DNA of 64,000 bases from Zhenpiania hominis (GTDB lineage Bacteria > Bacillota > Clostridia > Peptostreptococcales > Anaerovoracaceae): assembly GCF_014333425.1 (NCBI RefSeq), contig NZ_JACRYT010000006.1, forward strand, positions 93,198 to 157,197. Direction: 5' to 3'. This document shows positions 1 through 8,582 of this stretch, one piece after another. Position numbers and translations under genes: made by a program. The notes below the pieces were generated by a model. The model searched no databases, had not been told where the DNA came from, and saw only the letters and a list, made by a program, of their open reading frames with translations. The stretch's first letter is position 1; every line of letters begins with the position of its first letter.

Positions 1-33
1 GAGATAGTCATACCAGTGTTTCTTCGGTTTCAT
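1..33 (-). CDS. 5' end of an unidentified protein (runs off the window)
   Basis: Only the first 11 codons are inside the window (MKPKKHWYDYL). The ATG shares an ATGA overlap with the stop codon of the ferredoxin gene upstream on the same strand, so the two are probably translationally coupled. The basic start with aromatic residues would suit the cytoplasmic lead-in of a membrane protein, and 4Fe-4S membrane proteins often follow such ferredoxins. Eleven residues are too few to assign a family. Confidence 0.5.
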   Translation of the reverse strand, partial: MKPKKHWYDYL

Positions 34-233
34 GCGCTCACCTCCCGCGCTGTCAGTGTAATCGCGTTTGCCGGGCATACCTTCGCGCACAGACCGCAGC
101 CCACACAAGCCTCGGGAACGCTTTCCGCGTAACAGCCCCTCCAGACGGAAATCGCTTCTTTGGGGCAGATGTTCTGACATGCTCCGCAGGAAACGCAGAG
201 CTTCTGATTTACCGTTGCGTATTGTTTCGCCAT
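30..233 (-). CDS. 2[4Fe-4S] ferredoxin-like protein
   Basis: A 67-residue protein with two classic cluster-binding motifs, CVSCGACQNICP and CVGCGLCAKVCP, so it should carry two [4Fe-4S] clusters and move low-potential electrons in the cytoplasm. The length matches clostridial ferredoxins. I chose the ATG at 233 (MAKQYATV); an in-frame TTG at 242 is possible. There is no Shine-Dalgarno directly before the ATG: the only strong one (GGAGA, 269-273) lies 36 nt upstream, beyond a perfect hairpin. The stop overlaps the next start, so it is the first gene of an operon leaving the window. The electron partner is unknown. Confidence 0.85.
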   Translation of the reverse strand: MAKQYATVNQKLCVSCGACQNICPKEAISVWRGCYAESVPEACVGCGLCAKVCPANAITLTAREVSA

Positions 234-262
234 AATATCCAAGCCGATGCTGAGGACAGCAT
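209..262 (-). other. Possible 17-codon leader ORF and SD-proximal hairpin before the ferredoxin
   Basis: A perfect 7-bp inverted repeat, GATGCTG/CAGCATC with a 4-nt loop, lies at 246-263. An ATG at 262 inside it has a well-placed SD (GGAGA at 269-273) and opens a 17-codon frame (MLSSASAWILWRNNTQR) that overlaps the ferredoxin start in another frame. Either the hairpin brings the distant SD close to the ferredoxin ATG, or the short ORF couples translation into it. Both readings are inference. Confidence 0.35.
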
Positions 263-381
263 CTTGTTTCTCCTTTTCTTTATTCTTGTAATTATCATAA
301 CAGAAGGGACGCGAGAGTTCTGTAACAAAGTCACAGAAGGGGAAAGTTTTATATCAAAAGAATGGAAAAATGCTAAATATT

Positions 382-413
382 AAAAGACAGGGAGTCGCGG
401 CTTCCTGTCTTTT
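382..413. terminator. Bidirectional Rho-independent terminator
   Basis: AAAAGACAGG pairs with CCTGTCTTTT across a short GC-containing loop, with T runs on both strands. It lies between the minus-strand ferredoxin operon and the plus-strand cas operon. The remaining sequence from 243 to 619 is AT-rich and holds no gene I can support. Confidence 0.6.
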
Positions 414-619
414 TCCATTTTGGTGAGATTCATGAAGAATTAATTCTCCAACACTTTACATTTCAAATATGATTACGATTCAAAGAGTATCTGAAAAGAT
501 ATTCTTACATTATATTATTTTTTCTTGAAAGTCAATGTTTGAAATCCAGGTATGTCATGTCAGGTTGCTGTGTTATTGATTGAAAGTGCTTATATTTAAT
601 TCTACAACATGGAGATGTA

Positions 620-647
620 TTGACAAATTGAGTACGGAGTGTATAAT
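620..647 (+). promoter_or_regulatory. Promoter of the cas operon
   Basis: Perfect -35 TTGACA (620-625) and -10 TATAAT (642-647) with 16-bp spacing. The predicted start near 654 gives a 5' UTR of about 40 nt to the cas6 TTG. No other promoter of this quality was seen inside the cas operon. Confidence 0.8.
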
Positions 648-691
648 GAAGTTAACCATCATTTTGAGGAGCAAACAAGGAGGTGAACCTT

Positions 692-1411
692 TTGAAGTTA
701 GCGATAGAATTTTCATTAAAGGAGCCGGAGTTCCCTCTGGATTTCAGGCGGACGATGCTCTCTTTTCTGAAAAAATGTCTGACAGACGCGAATCAAGGGA
801 AATTCATGGACAAGTATTATGGATCCGGGCAGGAGAAAGATTTTACCTTTTCCGTGTTTTTTGTCCGTCCGGGTTTTCAGAAAGACCGCATTCTATTAAA
901 ACAGGCCAGCGGGAAAATGCTTTTTTCCTGCGCGGAGAAATTTACCGGATTTTTATTCTTCTCCGCATTTTTGGAACAACAGAAAAAGCCATTTCCCCTG
1001 GAACACGGGAACTATCTGACTGTCCAGTCTGTGAGGAAGGTGATGGAACCGGAAACCAGAGAAAGCCGGGTTATGATTAAAATGCTCAGCCCTCTCTGCG
1101 TGAGGGAACATACCAGAGAAGGAAACCGGGATCAGTATTATACATATGAAGACGCGGGGTTTGAGGAAAAGGCGGAGTATGTAATCCGGCACAAACTGAT
1201 ACGAGCAGGGTTTTCCGAAGAACTCAGCGGCACGGTTCACATTGCGCCGGTCAATTGCAAAAGGACGGTAGTGGAATTTTACAATCGGAAGATTCCTTGC
1301 AGCCTGGGGTACTTCCTGTTGGAGGGGGACCGGGCTGTATTGAATCATCTCCTGAAAGCAGGAATCTGCAGCAGATGCAGCGCCGGGTTCGGCATGCCCG
1401 AACTGAAGTAG
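692..1411 (+). CDS. cas6: CRISPR endoribonuclease Cas6
   Basis: A 239-residue Cas6-type protein that would cut the pre-crRNA within each repeat and keep the 3' hairpin of the repeat. It has the RAMP layout and ends with the glycine-rich loop GICSRCSAGFGMPELK, the usual C-terminal mark of Cas6. Start: TTG at 692, placed 8 nt after AAGGAGG; an in-frame GTG at 683 lies inside that SD and is unlikely. It opens the cas operon and is followed after 12 nt by cas8. It is the only Cas6 seen, so it would have to process both arrays (10478 and 12674), whose repeats differ in the centre. Confidence 0.88.
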   Translation: MKLAIEFSLKEPEFPLDFRRTMLSFLKKCLTDANQGKFMDKYYGSGQEKDFTFSVFFVRPGFQKDRILLKQASGKMLFSCAEKFTGFLFFSAFLEQQKKPFPLEHGNYLTVQSVRKVMEPETRESRVMIKMLSPLCVREHTREGNRDQYYTYEDAGFEEKAEYVIRHKLIRAGFSEELSGTVHIAPVNCKRTVVEFYNRKIPCSLGYFLLEGDRAVLNHLLKAGICSRCSAGFGMPELK

Positions 1412-1423
1412 AGGAGGGAAAAC

Positions 1424-2830
1424 GTGAAAAAAAAACTGGAAAATCAGGTCTACGATACGGCGCTTTTCCCTACGGAATGGCGGTTTTCAGCAGCGATTGT
1501 GGGCCTTATACGGTATTTTGAATATCATCATATTTCATATCAAAAGGACTGTAAGTGGGAAGGCTGGGAAGGGATCGCGTATAACGAAAAGGATTTGACC
1601 GAAGCGCGTTTTTTAGAGTTCGCGGAAAGCTGGTATGGGGCATCCTTTCCCCATAAAAAGGCGGAACAGCTTTTGAAACAGGGATGTTCGCGGGGAAATA
1701 CGTGGACGGAGGAGCAGATCAAGGAAATTAATGATTCGTTAAAGGGGAATACGATTCTGAAAAAAATAGTCAAAGTAAAATTTGACGGAAGCAATCAGGA
1801 AGAAATTCTCCCGGTTTTGGAAGAAAACCGGGAGACGATTATGAAAGAGACCTTCCGCAACAAACCCAATATGTACGCCGGGTTCGCAAACTCCAATCTT
1901 CTGTTCACAGAAGAAAATCCTAACTGCCGGCTGCTGGGTTATAATGTGGATAAGGGAAGGAAGACAAGGAGCCTGTCTTATGGATTTCATAAAGACGCTT
2001 TTCAGGCAACGGATATTCGGGAGTTTGACTGGATTCCCTTTGCCTTCTGTGATACCTATGAAAGCTTTTTTGTAAACAATAATCTGGATATCCATACTCT
2101 GTGTCATACAGCGGACAACTTAAAGGAGATTATGGAGCAGTCTAGGGAACATCGGGAAAGCGATCGGACGGTTCTTTTAAAATCCATGGCAAAAATAGAA
2201 GGTCTTGTGGAATTTGATGTGGAAGTGATCAGTAAAAGACGGGATCGGGAGTATTTTGAATCGCTGTATATCCGAAAAGAAGCATTGAAGGCAATGAAAA
2301 AACTCCCGGATTTGGCTCTTCTGGATTTTCGTTATAAATTAGGGGAAGGATACTGGCTGAATGTGCAGGAAGAAGTGCTGGACTGCTGCATCAACCAGAT
2401 GTCGCTGGACAGCCTGATTGAACAGCTTCTCAAACTAAAAGAGAGGGAACAGATCGGATACCTGCAGGTAGTAATCGGACAGCTGATCTACCTGAGTGTA
2501 GAATGGAGTGAACAAATGGATAAAGAATTGAAAAAGAGAACTATGCGTAGTGCAGAAAACTATGCCAGGGAAACAGTAAGAGTGCTGTTAGACAGGAAAA
2601 AAAAGAATAAGATTCAATCGTACAGACAGAAGTTAATCAGCGCCATTACCTTCCACGATTATGATCGGGTCAACGAAATCTTGCTGCAGCTTTCCAGTTA
2701 TGCAGAAATCAAGTATCCGTTTATTTATCACCTGCTTGAGGACGGGGAAGAAAATAAAGAAGTGGCGTTGGCTTTTGCTCACGCTTTGGAAGCATATGAA
2801 AAAGAATCAAAGGAGGAAAAAGAAGCATGA
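1424..2830 (+). CDS. Type I-B Cascade large subunit, Cas8 (Cst1/Csx8-like)
   Basis: A 468-residue protein between cas6 and cas7, the position of the Cascade large subunit, which recognises the PAM and contacts Cas3. The middle part (NKPNMYAGFANSNLLF and later WIPFAFCDTYESFFVNNN) resembles the Cas8a1/Cas8b1 (Cst1-type) group. The paired CXXC zinc motifs described for Cst1 are absent, so I call it Cas8 by position and general resemblance. GTG start after GGAGGG. Its stop overlaps the cas7 start as ATGA. The C-terminal third is Lys/Glu-rich and helical, as expected for the small-subunit-like region. Confidence 0.72.
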   Translation: MKKKLENQVYDTALFPTEWRFSAAIVGLIRYFEYHHISYQKDCKWEGWEGIAYNEKDLTEARFLEFAESWYGASFPHKKAEQLLKQGCSRGNTWTEEQIKEINDSLKGNTILKKIVKVKFDGSNQEEILPVLEENRETIMKETFRNKPNMYAGFANSNLLFTEENPNCRLLGYNVDKGRKTRSLSYGFHKDAFQATDIREFDWIPFAFCDTYESFFVNNNLDIHTLCHTADNLKEIMEQSREHRESDRTVLLKSMAKIEGLVEFDVEVISKRRDREYFESLYIRKEALKAMKKLPDLALLDFRYKLGEGYWLNVQEEVLDCCINQMSLDSLIEQLLKLKEREQIGYLQVVIGQLIYLSVEWSEQMDKELKKRTMRSAENYARETVRVLLDRKKKNKIQSYRQKLISAITFHDYDRVNEILLQLSSYAEIKYPFIYHLLEDGEENKEVALAFAHALEAYEKESKEEKEA

Positions 2831-3711
2831 AAAGAGCAGTAACCCTTACCGTCGTAGCAAATATGACCAGCAATTATTCCGAAGGATTGGGGAATATTTC
2901 TTCTGTACAGAAAATCTTTAAAGAACAGCATGTATATGCGGTACGGAGCCGTGAAAGTCTGAAAAATGCCATCTGTGTTCAGGCAGGGCTGTATGATGAT
3001 CTGGAAACTTCCGTAGACGGAGCCGCTCAGAAGCTGGTTTCCGCGGAAAAGAACGCCGCTACCTGCAGGGCTCTGGAAGGAGGGTACATGTCGACAAAAG
3101 AATTGACCTATATCCGTAACAGTTCGTTTTATCTGACGGATGCCATTGCCTGTGATGCCTTTGTAAATGAGACTCGTTTTCATAACAATCTGTATCTGGC
3201 TTCTAATCAGGCAAAGGCAAACGGGTTCAGCTTGCAGGTGAAGGGCAACGCGGAGAAGGCGGGACTGATGCCGTATCAGTATGAGTACGACAAGTCTATG
3301 AAGGTTTACAGCCTTACCATTGATCTGGAAATGGTGGGGAAAGATGAAAACTTTCAGGCGGAAGCGGAGCCGGAAGAAAAGGCGGACAGAGTCCTGAGAA
3401 TTCTGGAGGCAGTACGCAGTCTTTCTCTGGTTGTCAAGGGGAACTTGGATAATGCGGAGCCTCTGTTTATCGCAGGCGGTCTGTCGGAGCGCAAGACTCA
3501 CTATTTTGAAAATGTTGTGCGGGTGAAAAGAGGAGCGTTGGCCATCACACAGGACTTAAAAGACAAGCTCTCTGAAGACTTTTCCTGCGCGCTGCTGCGG
3601 GGAGATAATTTCAGCAATGAGGATGAGATTGTGAAAGAACTGGATCCCCTTTCCATGAAGCAGTTCTTTGAACAGCTGGAAGAACGAGTGAAATCCTGGT
3701 ATGGCCTGTAA
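2827..3711 (+). CDS. cas7: Cascade backbone protein Cas7 (Cst2/DevR type)
   Basis: A 294-residue Cas7 (RAMP) protein that would form the helical filament on the crRNA spacer. The start TLTVVANMTSNYSEGLGN and the central FVNETRFHNNLYLAS region are typical of the Cst2/DevR branch used in subtype I-B. It begins inside the last codon of cas8 (ATGA) and is followed 12 nt later by cas5. The length is normal and no disruption is visible. Confidence 0.88.
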   Translation: MKRAVTLTVVANMTSNYSEGLGNISSVQKIFKEQHVYAVRSRESLKNAICVQAGLYDDLETSVDGAAQKLVSAEKNAATCRALEGGYMSTKELTYIRNSSFYLTDAIACDAFVNETRFHNNLYLASNQAKANGFSLQVKGNAEKAGLMPYQYEYDKSMKVYSLTIDLEMVGKDENFQAEAEPEEKADRVLRILEAVRSLSLVVKGNLDNAEPLFIAGGLSERKTHYFENVVRVKRGALAITQDLKDKLSEDFSCALLRGDNFSNEDEIVKELDPLSMKQFFEQLEERVKSWYGL

Positions 3712-3723
3712 TGAGGTGTGGCA

Positions 3724-4824
3724 ATGAAAGCGATCAGATTAAAACTGAGGCAGGCCAGCGCCAATTACCGGAGGGAAGAAACAGTAGACAATAAAATGAC
3801 TTACCCGCTTCCCCCTTTCTCTACCGTAATCGGCGCCCTGCACAAGGCTTGCGGCTATCAGGAATATCATCCTATGGATATTAGCATCCAGGGAAAGTAT
3901 GGATCTCTGAAAAAGAAGGTTTACACGGATCACTGTTTCCTCAATCGTACGGAAAATGACCGGGGAATTTTAGTGAAAATGGTAAATCCGGATATGCTGT
4001 CATCTGCTTATGTGGAAGTGGCCCAGGCAAAAAAAGCGCAGGGAAATGACTTTTATAAGGGAATCACGATTGATGTAAAAAACGAAGAACTTTTACAGGA
4101 ATACAGGATTCTTCGAAAGCGAATGAATGAGACCCTTCCGGTTTTTAAAAAGAAACGAATTGAAGGAAGTTTTAAGCCAAAACTAAAAAAACTAAAAGCT
4201 TCTATGAAAGACCGAAAACAGCGTTTCCAGGAGGATAAGGAACGCCTGGAATCCATTAAAAAGCGAGAAAAGGAGATTTCCGCGCTGGAAAAGCGGGTAA
4301 AACAGAGACTGCAGGAGTACGAAAAAGAATACTGTACAATTCCCTACTCTTATTTCCGAACCCTTACAAAAGGCCCTAAGTACTATGAAATCCTGACGGA
4401 TGTGGAATTAGTAATTCATGTGCGGGCAGATGATGAGGTCATGCAGGACATTCTGGATCATATCTATAATCTGAAGGCCATCGGTAGAAGTGAAGATATG
4501 GTGGAGGTTTTGGAAGCGGTTATGGTGGAACTGGGAGAACCGAAAGGTACAATACAAAGCAGGTATTCCGCCTATTTAGATGCAGAGGCAGTGGCAAGAA
4601 ATGATTTTCGCTTTTCTCGTACGGAGGGGGTGACGGCAATCGGTACTCGGTATTATCTGAATAAAAATTACAAAATTGAAAATGGGAAACGAGTATTTGA
4701 GAAAAAGGCGGTAGTATACGCTTCAAAATACCTACTTAAAATTCGAAATGAAAAAACGGATAGCATTTATGTGGACTATGCAGATGGACAAAAAGGGGAA
4801 TACTATATTGTGAATTTTATATAG
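3724..4824 (+). CDS. cas5: Cascade subunit Cas5 with a charged coiled-coil insertion
   Basis: Cas5 caps the 5' tag of the crRNA. The N-terminal RAMP motif is clear: MKAIRLKLRQASANYRREE, then TYPLPPFSTVIGALHKACGY, the loop found in Cas5t proteins. At 366 residues it is much longer than the usual 220-260; the excess is a Lys/Glu-rich helical stretch at about residues 120-205 that should form a coiled coil, before the second half resumes at CTIPYSYFRTLTKGPKYYEI. Start: ATG at 3724 after GAGGTG. The last codons and the sequence just after the stop resemble the region before the small-gene cassette at 8095, so the end of the gene may have been touched by that rearrangement. Confidence 0.82.
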   Translation: MKAIRLKLRQASANYRREETVDNKMTYPLPPFSTVIGALHKACGYQEYHPMDISIQGKYGSLKKKVYTDHCFLNRTENDRGILVKMVNPDMLSSAYVEVAQAKKAQGNDFYKGITIDVKNEELLQEYRILRKRMNETLPVFKKKRIEGSFKPKLKKLKASMKDRKQRFQEDKERLESIKKREKEISALEKRVKQRLQEYEKEYCTIPYSYFRTLTKGPKYYEILTDVELVIHVRADDEVMQDILDHIYNLKAIGRSEDMVEVLEAVMVELGEPKGTIQSRYSAYLDAEAVARNDFRFSRTEGVTAIGTRYYLNKNYKIENGKRVFEKKAVVYASKYLLKIRNEKTDSIYVDYADGQKGEYYIVNFI

Positions 4825-4837
4825 GGAGGAAACAGGT

Positions 4838-5011
4838 ATGGAAACTACAGCGATTTTAAGCAATCATGGTGCATGTACTTCCTTTTCTTGCGGTAAATAT
4901 ATTATTCGTTTTCGAAACCTGAAAAATCTATATTTTGGCTCAGAAGAATTTTTAAAGCCAATTAAGAATGTGAGGATACAAAATGAACGATATGTTGAAA
5001 ATTGCAGATGA
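4838..5011 (+). pseudogene. Decayed copy of the small gene at 8095
   Basis: 57 codons after a good SD (GGGAGGAA). The start METTAILSNHGACTSFSCGKY and the end EEFLKPIKNVRIQNERY match the 92-aa protein at 8095-8373, but about 35 central residues are missing, so the two ends are joined in frame. It lies between cas5 and cas3. The sequence before the ATG (ATTGTGAATTTTATAT) also matches that before the copy at 8095, so the repeated unit includes the end of the preceding frame. Probably non-functional. Confidence 0.7.
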
Positions 5012-5102
5012 AGCAGATCTGATTGTGAATGGTTATGCTTTCACTATGAGAAGGATCAAACTTTCAAGTAAGGAGAACACATGCTTCCAGAAACATTGCT
5101 AG
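4983..5102 (+). pseudogene. Decayed copy of the small gene at 8360
   Basis: ATG at 4983 opens MNDMLKIADEADLIVNGYAF, a near copy of the first 20 residues of the protein at 8360. After that the frame leaves the homology and runs into the SD and start of cas3, stopping at 5100-5102. It overlaps the preceding remnant exactly as the intact pair overlaps at 8360-8373. This is the second half of a duplicated, deleted cassette. Confidence 0.68.
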
Positions 5103-7309
5103 TAGGTTGCAAGGCAAAAGAAAGCCAGTCTATTCGTGAACATACGGATAAAGTGAAGGCCGAGGCCTACCGCTTAATAAAGTTGGGATGTATTACATCA
5201 CAAAGAGTTGGGCGCTTGCTGATTATTGCCTGTGAATACCATGATTATGGAAAAGTAAACCGAGAATTTGTAGAGAGAATCGAAAAAAAATATCTATTTC
5301 GAAAGGATAAGGAGGTTGCCCATAATATTCTGTCCTATTTCTTTATTGATGAAATGGAGTTTGACAGTGAAGAAGATTATATGATCGTTGCCGCCGCGGT
5401 ACTCTATCATCACTCTTATGGGGATAGTGTGGGACAAGTGATGAAAAATCAGGGGGAGTTGATTGATAAATTACTGGAACCTTTCAGCGAGTATGTAAAG
5501 ATCGATTATAAATCAAATTACTGTCATGAAGTACTGGAAAAACGCAACCCGGACGCAATCCTGGTCAAGGGCCTTCTCCACCGATGCGACTACAGCGCCA
5601 GCGCCGGGATCCCCTGCGAATTTCCCCATGATTTTCTGGAAGAGGACATGGAACACCTGCTGCAAAGATGGCGTGAAAAAAATCCGCGCGCCGAATGGAA
5701 TGATCTGCAGGTTTTCTGCAGGCAGCACAGAGATGAGAATATACTAATAACAGCTCCAACGGGAATGGGAAAGACGGAAGCCGCCCTGCTCTGGCTGGGC
5801 AATCACAAGGGATTTTTCGTCCTTCCCCTTCGTACGGCGATCAATGCTATGTATAAGCGAATTGAAACGGAGATCATCCGCGGGAAGAAGGAAGAATCCT
5901 TGGCTCTGCTCCACTCGGATACCATGAGCATCTACATAAAAGACGGAACAGGGAAGAGTCAGAACGATCCGGGTGAAGAAGGGAAGCTGCTGGATTATTA
6001 CACGAGGAGCCGGCAGATGGCGCTGCCCTTAACAATCTGTACGCTGGATCAGCTGTTTAATTTCGTTTATAAGTATCCGGGATATGAGTACAAGCTGGCG
6101 ACACTTTCTTACTCAAAGATTATCATCGATGAAATCCAGATGTACGATCCGGAGCTGCTGGCTTACTTGATCTATGGGATTGCCTGGATTCATGAAATGG
6201 GAGGGAAAGTGGCGGTACTTACGGCTACCATGCCGCCCTTTGCCAGACAAAAATTACAGGAGGCTTTGGGCGGAGACTTCGTGGAAGCGGACTTTTCGGA
6301 ACAAGGGGCAGACCGGCATCATGTAAAAGTCTTCGAGCGATGCCTTAACGCGGAAGAAGTCCGGGAATTTGCCGGGCGGATTATAGACGGAGAGTTCCCT
6401 GGAAATCGCATCTTGGTGGTCTGTAACTCGATTGAAATCGCCCAGCGGATTTACGAGGAGCTAGGTGATATCCCCTTTGATTTCCCCGGCGCGGAAGTTT
6501 CTCTCCTTCACAGCGGTTTCACCCGTATGGATCGGGCGGAAAAGGAAGGGAAGATTTTGTCTGACGGAAAAGCGGCACAGGCAGACGGCCCTCTCAAAAT
6601 ATGGGTCGCCACCTCTGTGGTAGAAGCCAGCCTGGACATTGACTTTGACTACCTCTTTACAGAATTAAACGATTTGTTCTCTCTGTTTCAGCGATTTGGA
6701 CGATGCAATCGGAAGGGGCAAAAGCCAATAGATAATTATAACTGCTTTGTTTATCTGGAAAAGCAGGGGAAGGCTATGAAGTATGTGGATGAAACAATCT
6801 ACCGATGTTCAAGAGACGCGATTCTCCATGTGGACGGGATTTTAACCGAACAGGCGAAAAACGCCATGATTGAAGAGGCTCTTTCCGCAGAAAAGCTGGA
6901 AAACAGCAAATATAGAGACAAATATGTCGCAATTTACGAGTATATCGAGGATCTGTATGTTAACGAAAAGACGGAAAAGGAATCCAAACTCCGGAATATT
7001 CCATCCGTTACAGTTATTCCGGAATCGGTGTATGAAGAAAACCGGGAGCAGATTGAGAATTTGGAGCGGATTCTGGATGATGGAGCCGCGTCTCTGGCAG
7101 AGCGGATAAAAGCGAGGGAGGGGATTTATCAGTATACCGTCTCGATGCCTAAATATCGTTACGAAGACTGTGAGAAGGCTGAAAAAAGTTTGAAACTGGG
7201 AAAACGGGAGGAAATTCCGATTATTCGATGCTCCTATAATTCAGAGAAAGGGCTGATGACAGAACCTGTAAAAGGAAAAGAAGAACCGGTGAATTCAGTG
7301 TTCATATGA
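5081..7309 (+). CDS. cas3: CRISPR helicase-nuclease Cas3
   Basis: A 742-residue Cas3 with an N-terminal HD nuclease and a C-terminal SF2 helicase, recruited to R-loops made by Cascade to unwind and shred target DNA. The HD pair is at H54-D55 (ACEYHDYGKVN). Walker A is APTGMGKTE near residue 228, motif II is IIDEIQMYDP near 350, motif III is LTATMP, and motif VI is QRFGRCNRKG near 537. Start: ATG after TAAGGAG. Domain order and length are normal. It is separated from cas5 by the decayed cassette and from cas1 by more than 1.4 kb of inserted and broken genes. Confidence 0.93.
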   Translation: MLPETLLVGCKAKESQSIREHTDKVKAEAYRLIKLGCITSQRVGRLLIIACEYHDYGKVNREFVERIEKKYLFRKDKEVAHNILSYFFIDEMEFDSEEDYMIVAAAVLYHHSYGDSVGQVMKNQGELIDKLLEPFSEYVKIDYKSNYCHEVLEKRNPDAILVKGLLHRCDYSASAGIPCEFPHDFLEEDMEHLLQRWREKNPRAEWNDLQVFCRQHRDENILITAPTGMGKTEAALLWLGNHKGFFVLPLRTAINAMYKRIETEIIRGKKEESLALLHSDTMSIYIKDGTGKSQNDPGEEGKLLDYYTRSRQMALPLTICTLDQLFNFVYKYPGYEYKLATLSYSKIIIDEIQMYDPELLAYLIYGIAWIHEMGGKVAVLTATMPPFARQKLQEALGGDFVEADFSEQGADRHHVKVFERCLNAEEVREFAGRIIDGEFPGNRILVVCNSIEIAQRIYEELGDIPFDFPGAEVSLLHSGFTRMDRAEKEGKILSDGKAAQADGPLKIWVATSVVEASLDIDFDYLFTELNDLFSLFQRFGRCNRKGQKPIDNYNCFVYLEKQGKAMKYVDETIYRCSRDAILHVDGILTEQAKNAMIEEALSAEKLENSKYRDKYVAIYEYIEDLYVNEKTEKESKLRNIPSVTVIPESVYEENREQIENLERILDDGAASLAERIKAREGIYQYTVSMPKYRYEDCEKAEKSLKLGKREEIPIIRCSYNSEKGLMTEPVKGKEEPVNSVFI

Positions 7310-7324
7310 GAACGGCTGCTTGAA

Positions 7325-7770
7325 ATGGAAACAGTTATAAAGCAGATTTCAGAAACGTTTCCGGTTGCAGTCATTACAGGGCCAAGACAAGTTGGAAAGA
7401 CAATGCTTCTTACAAAGCTGGCGGAAGTGGATAGGAAAGTGGTATCTTTAGATAATCCAACGATACGGCTGTTTGCGAAAAGCGAACCGGAATTGTTCCT
7501 TCAGCGTTATGCTCCGCCGGTTCCCAGACTTTTCATATGATGAAGCATGTGACAGAGTCCCTGGTGGGGCGAGCTGGGATTATACGTATGCAGGGTCTTA
7601 GTAACGATGAGATACGGAATAAACACTATCCACCCTTTCAGGTTGATCTTTCATCTCTGATGAAACGGATGAATGAGCTGGAGCCTATGACATTAACTCA
7701 AATTTTTTCCGGAATTTTCAAAGGGTCCATGCCAAGGCTCTATGAAAATGAAAATGTTGATCGGGATTTA
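7325..7770 (+). pseudogene. Broken copy of the DUF4143-type ATPase at 11206
   Basis: Translation gives ETVIKQISETFPVAVITGP with Walker A GPRQVGKT up to RYAPPV, then an out-of-frame break near 7522, then MMKHVTESLVGRAGIIRMQG to PRLYENENVDRD near 7770. Both pieces match residues 6-70 and 107-185 of the intact ATPase at 11206. About 35 residues (Walker B area) and the whole C-terminal half are gone. The homology ends close to the leader-like element at 7805. It cannot encode a working ATPase. Confidence 0.82.
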
Positions 7771-7804
7771 CCCAGACGTTCTCCATTTATATGTTCTAAT
7801 TTTG

Positions 7805-7860
7805 TTTGTCGACCTATGATAATGTAAAAATGCAGCGAGGTCGACAAGGATTGAAAACTC
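7805..7860 (+). repeat. Orphan CRISPR leader-like element (copy without an array)
   Basis: TTTGTCGACC (7805-7814) pairs with GGTCGACAA (7839-7847) around about 24 nt containing an ATGTAAA core. The same inverted repeat and spacing are found in the leaders of array 1 (10301-10344) and array 2 (12496-12539). Similarity fades after about 7860 and no repeat follows. It lies directly behind the broken ATPase, just as the array 2 leader lies behind the intact ATPase. Sequence from here to 8018 holds no other recognisable feature. Confidence 0.6.
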
Positions 7861-8018
7861 CAATAAATATGCGTTTTCTATGATTTGGGAATGGAACGGG
7901 GAAAGGGTTTTTATTAACTATATGATCATGGTAGGTTGAGATTTAAATCGAAAGAATAACGATACCATTGCTACCGTTAACGTTAGAAAATACCAGTTGA
8001 TTGGAAAGGGGGGAGTGC

Positions 8019-8120
8019 ATGAGGTATCCTTTTATGACATTAGATGATGGAGAAGAGGACTGCTTCATTGTGGATTTTATATGGGAGGAAAAATATGGAG
8101 ACTACAGCGGTATTAAGTAA
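8019..8120 (+). pseudogene. Short remnant ORF at the head of the small-gene cassette
   Basis: 33 codons beginning MRYPFMTLDDGEE after a strong SD (GGGGGGAG). From memory, clostridial proteins of about 90 residues that accompany this kind of small-gene cassette begin in a similar way; here the frame changes after about 13 residues into sequence resembling the end of cas5 (ATTGTGGATTTTATAT) and stops inside the next gene. Probably the joined remains of a cassette gene and a duplicated cas5 tail. Confidence 0.4.
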
Positions 8121-8373
8121 CAATGGTGCATTTACTACCTTTTCTTATGGTAAATATATGATTCGTTTTCGTACATCGTTACACTTGGAAAGGTATACAA
8201 GAATTCTGGAATGGGATGAAGGCTATTTAGTTGTAATGGCGAAATATGATAATTGTGATAAAGAAGAAGAGGAGTATATTGATTTAAAGCCAATACTGGA
8301 AAACTTATATTTTGATGCAGAAAAATTTTTAAAGCCGATTAAGGATGTGAGGATACAAAATGAACGATATTAA
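8095..8373 (+). CDS. Small protein, possibly DUF2442-like antitoxin partner
   Basis: A 92-residue acidic protein starting METTAVLSNNGAFTTFS after GGGAGGAA. The end, IDLKPILENLYFDAEKFLKP, recalls DUF2442-type proteins, which are often paired with DUF4160 proteins in proposed toxin-antitoxin loci; this match is weak and by eye. Its last codons overlap the start of the next gene by 14 nt. An internally deleted copy lies at 4838. It sits inside the cas operon where cas4 would be expected. Function unknown. Confidence 0.55.
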   Translation: METTAVLSNNGAFTTFSYGKYMIRFRTSLHLERYTRILEWDEGYLVVMAKYDNCDKEEEEYIDLKPILENLYFDAEKFLKPIKDVRIQNERY

Positions 8374-8581
8374 GAAAATTGCGGATGAGGCAGATCTGAT
8401 TGTAAATGGATATGCTTTTACGAAAAAACAAGATGCTATCTATGCATTGAATTTAAATAACCCTGAAAAAGCAACGGTATTTACAATAGATGGAATTGTG
8501 ATGGAAACAAGTATGGATGATATTGAGATCAATATTGTCCTGGATTATTTTAAAAGAAACAGAAAATTTATGGAGGGCTGA
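8360..8581 (+). CDS. Small conserved protein of the cassette (unknown function)
   Basis: 73 residues, MNDIKKIADEADLIVNGYAF onward, acidic and without cysteines or membrane segments. The pattern (NLNNPEKATVFTIDG, then MDDIEINIVLDYF) looks like a compact mixed alpha/beta protein; I do not recognise the family with certainty. It overlaps the gene before it and is followed one base later by the gene at 8583, so the three should be translated together. A truncated copy lies at 4983. Confidence 0.6.
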   Translation: MNDIKKIADEADLIVNGYAFTKKQDAIYALNLNNPEKATVFTIDGIVMETSMDDIEINIVLDYFKRNRKFMEG

Positions 8582-8582
8582 T

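Noticed and set aside
580..1080. 166-codon ORF overlapping cas6
   Set aside because: Different frame of cas6, no family resemblance; the promoter -35 and -10 lie inside it.
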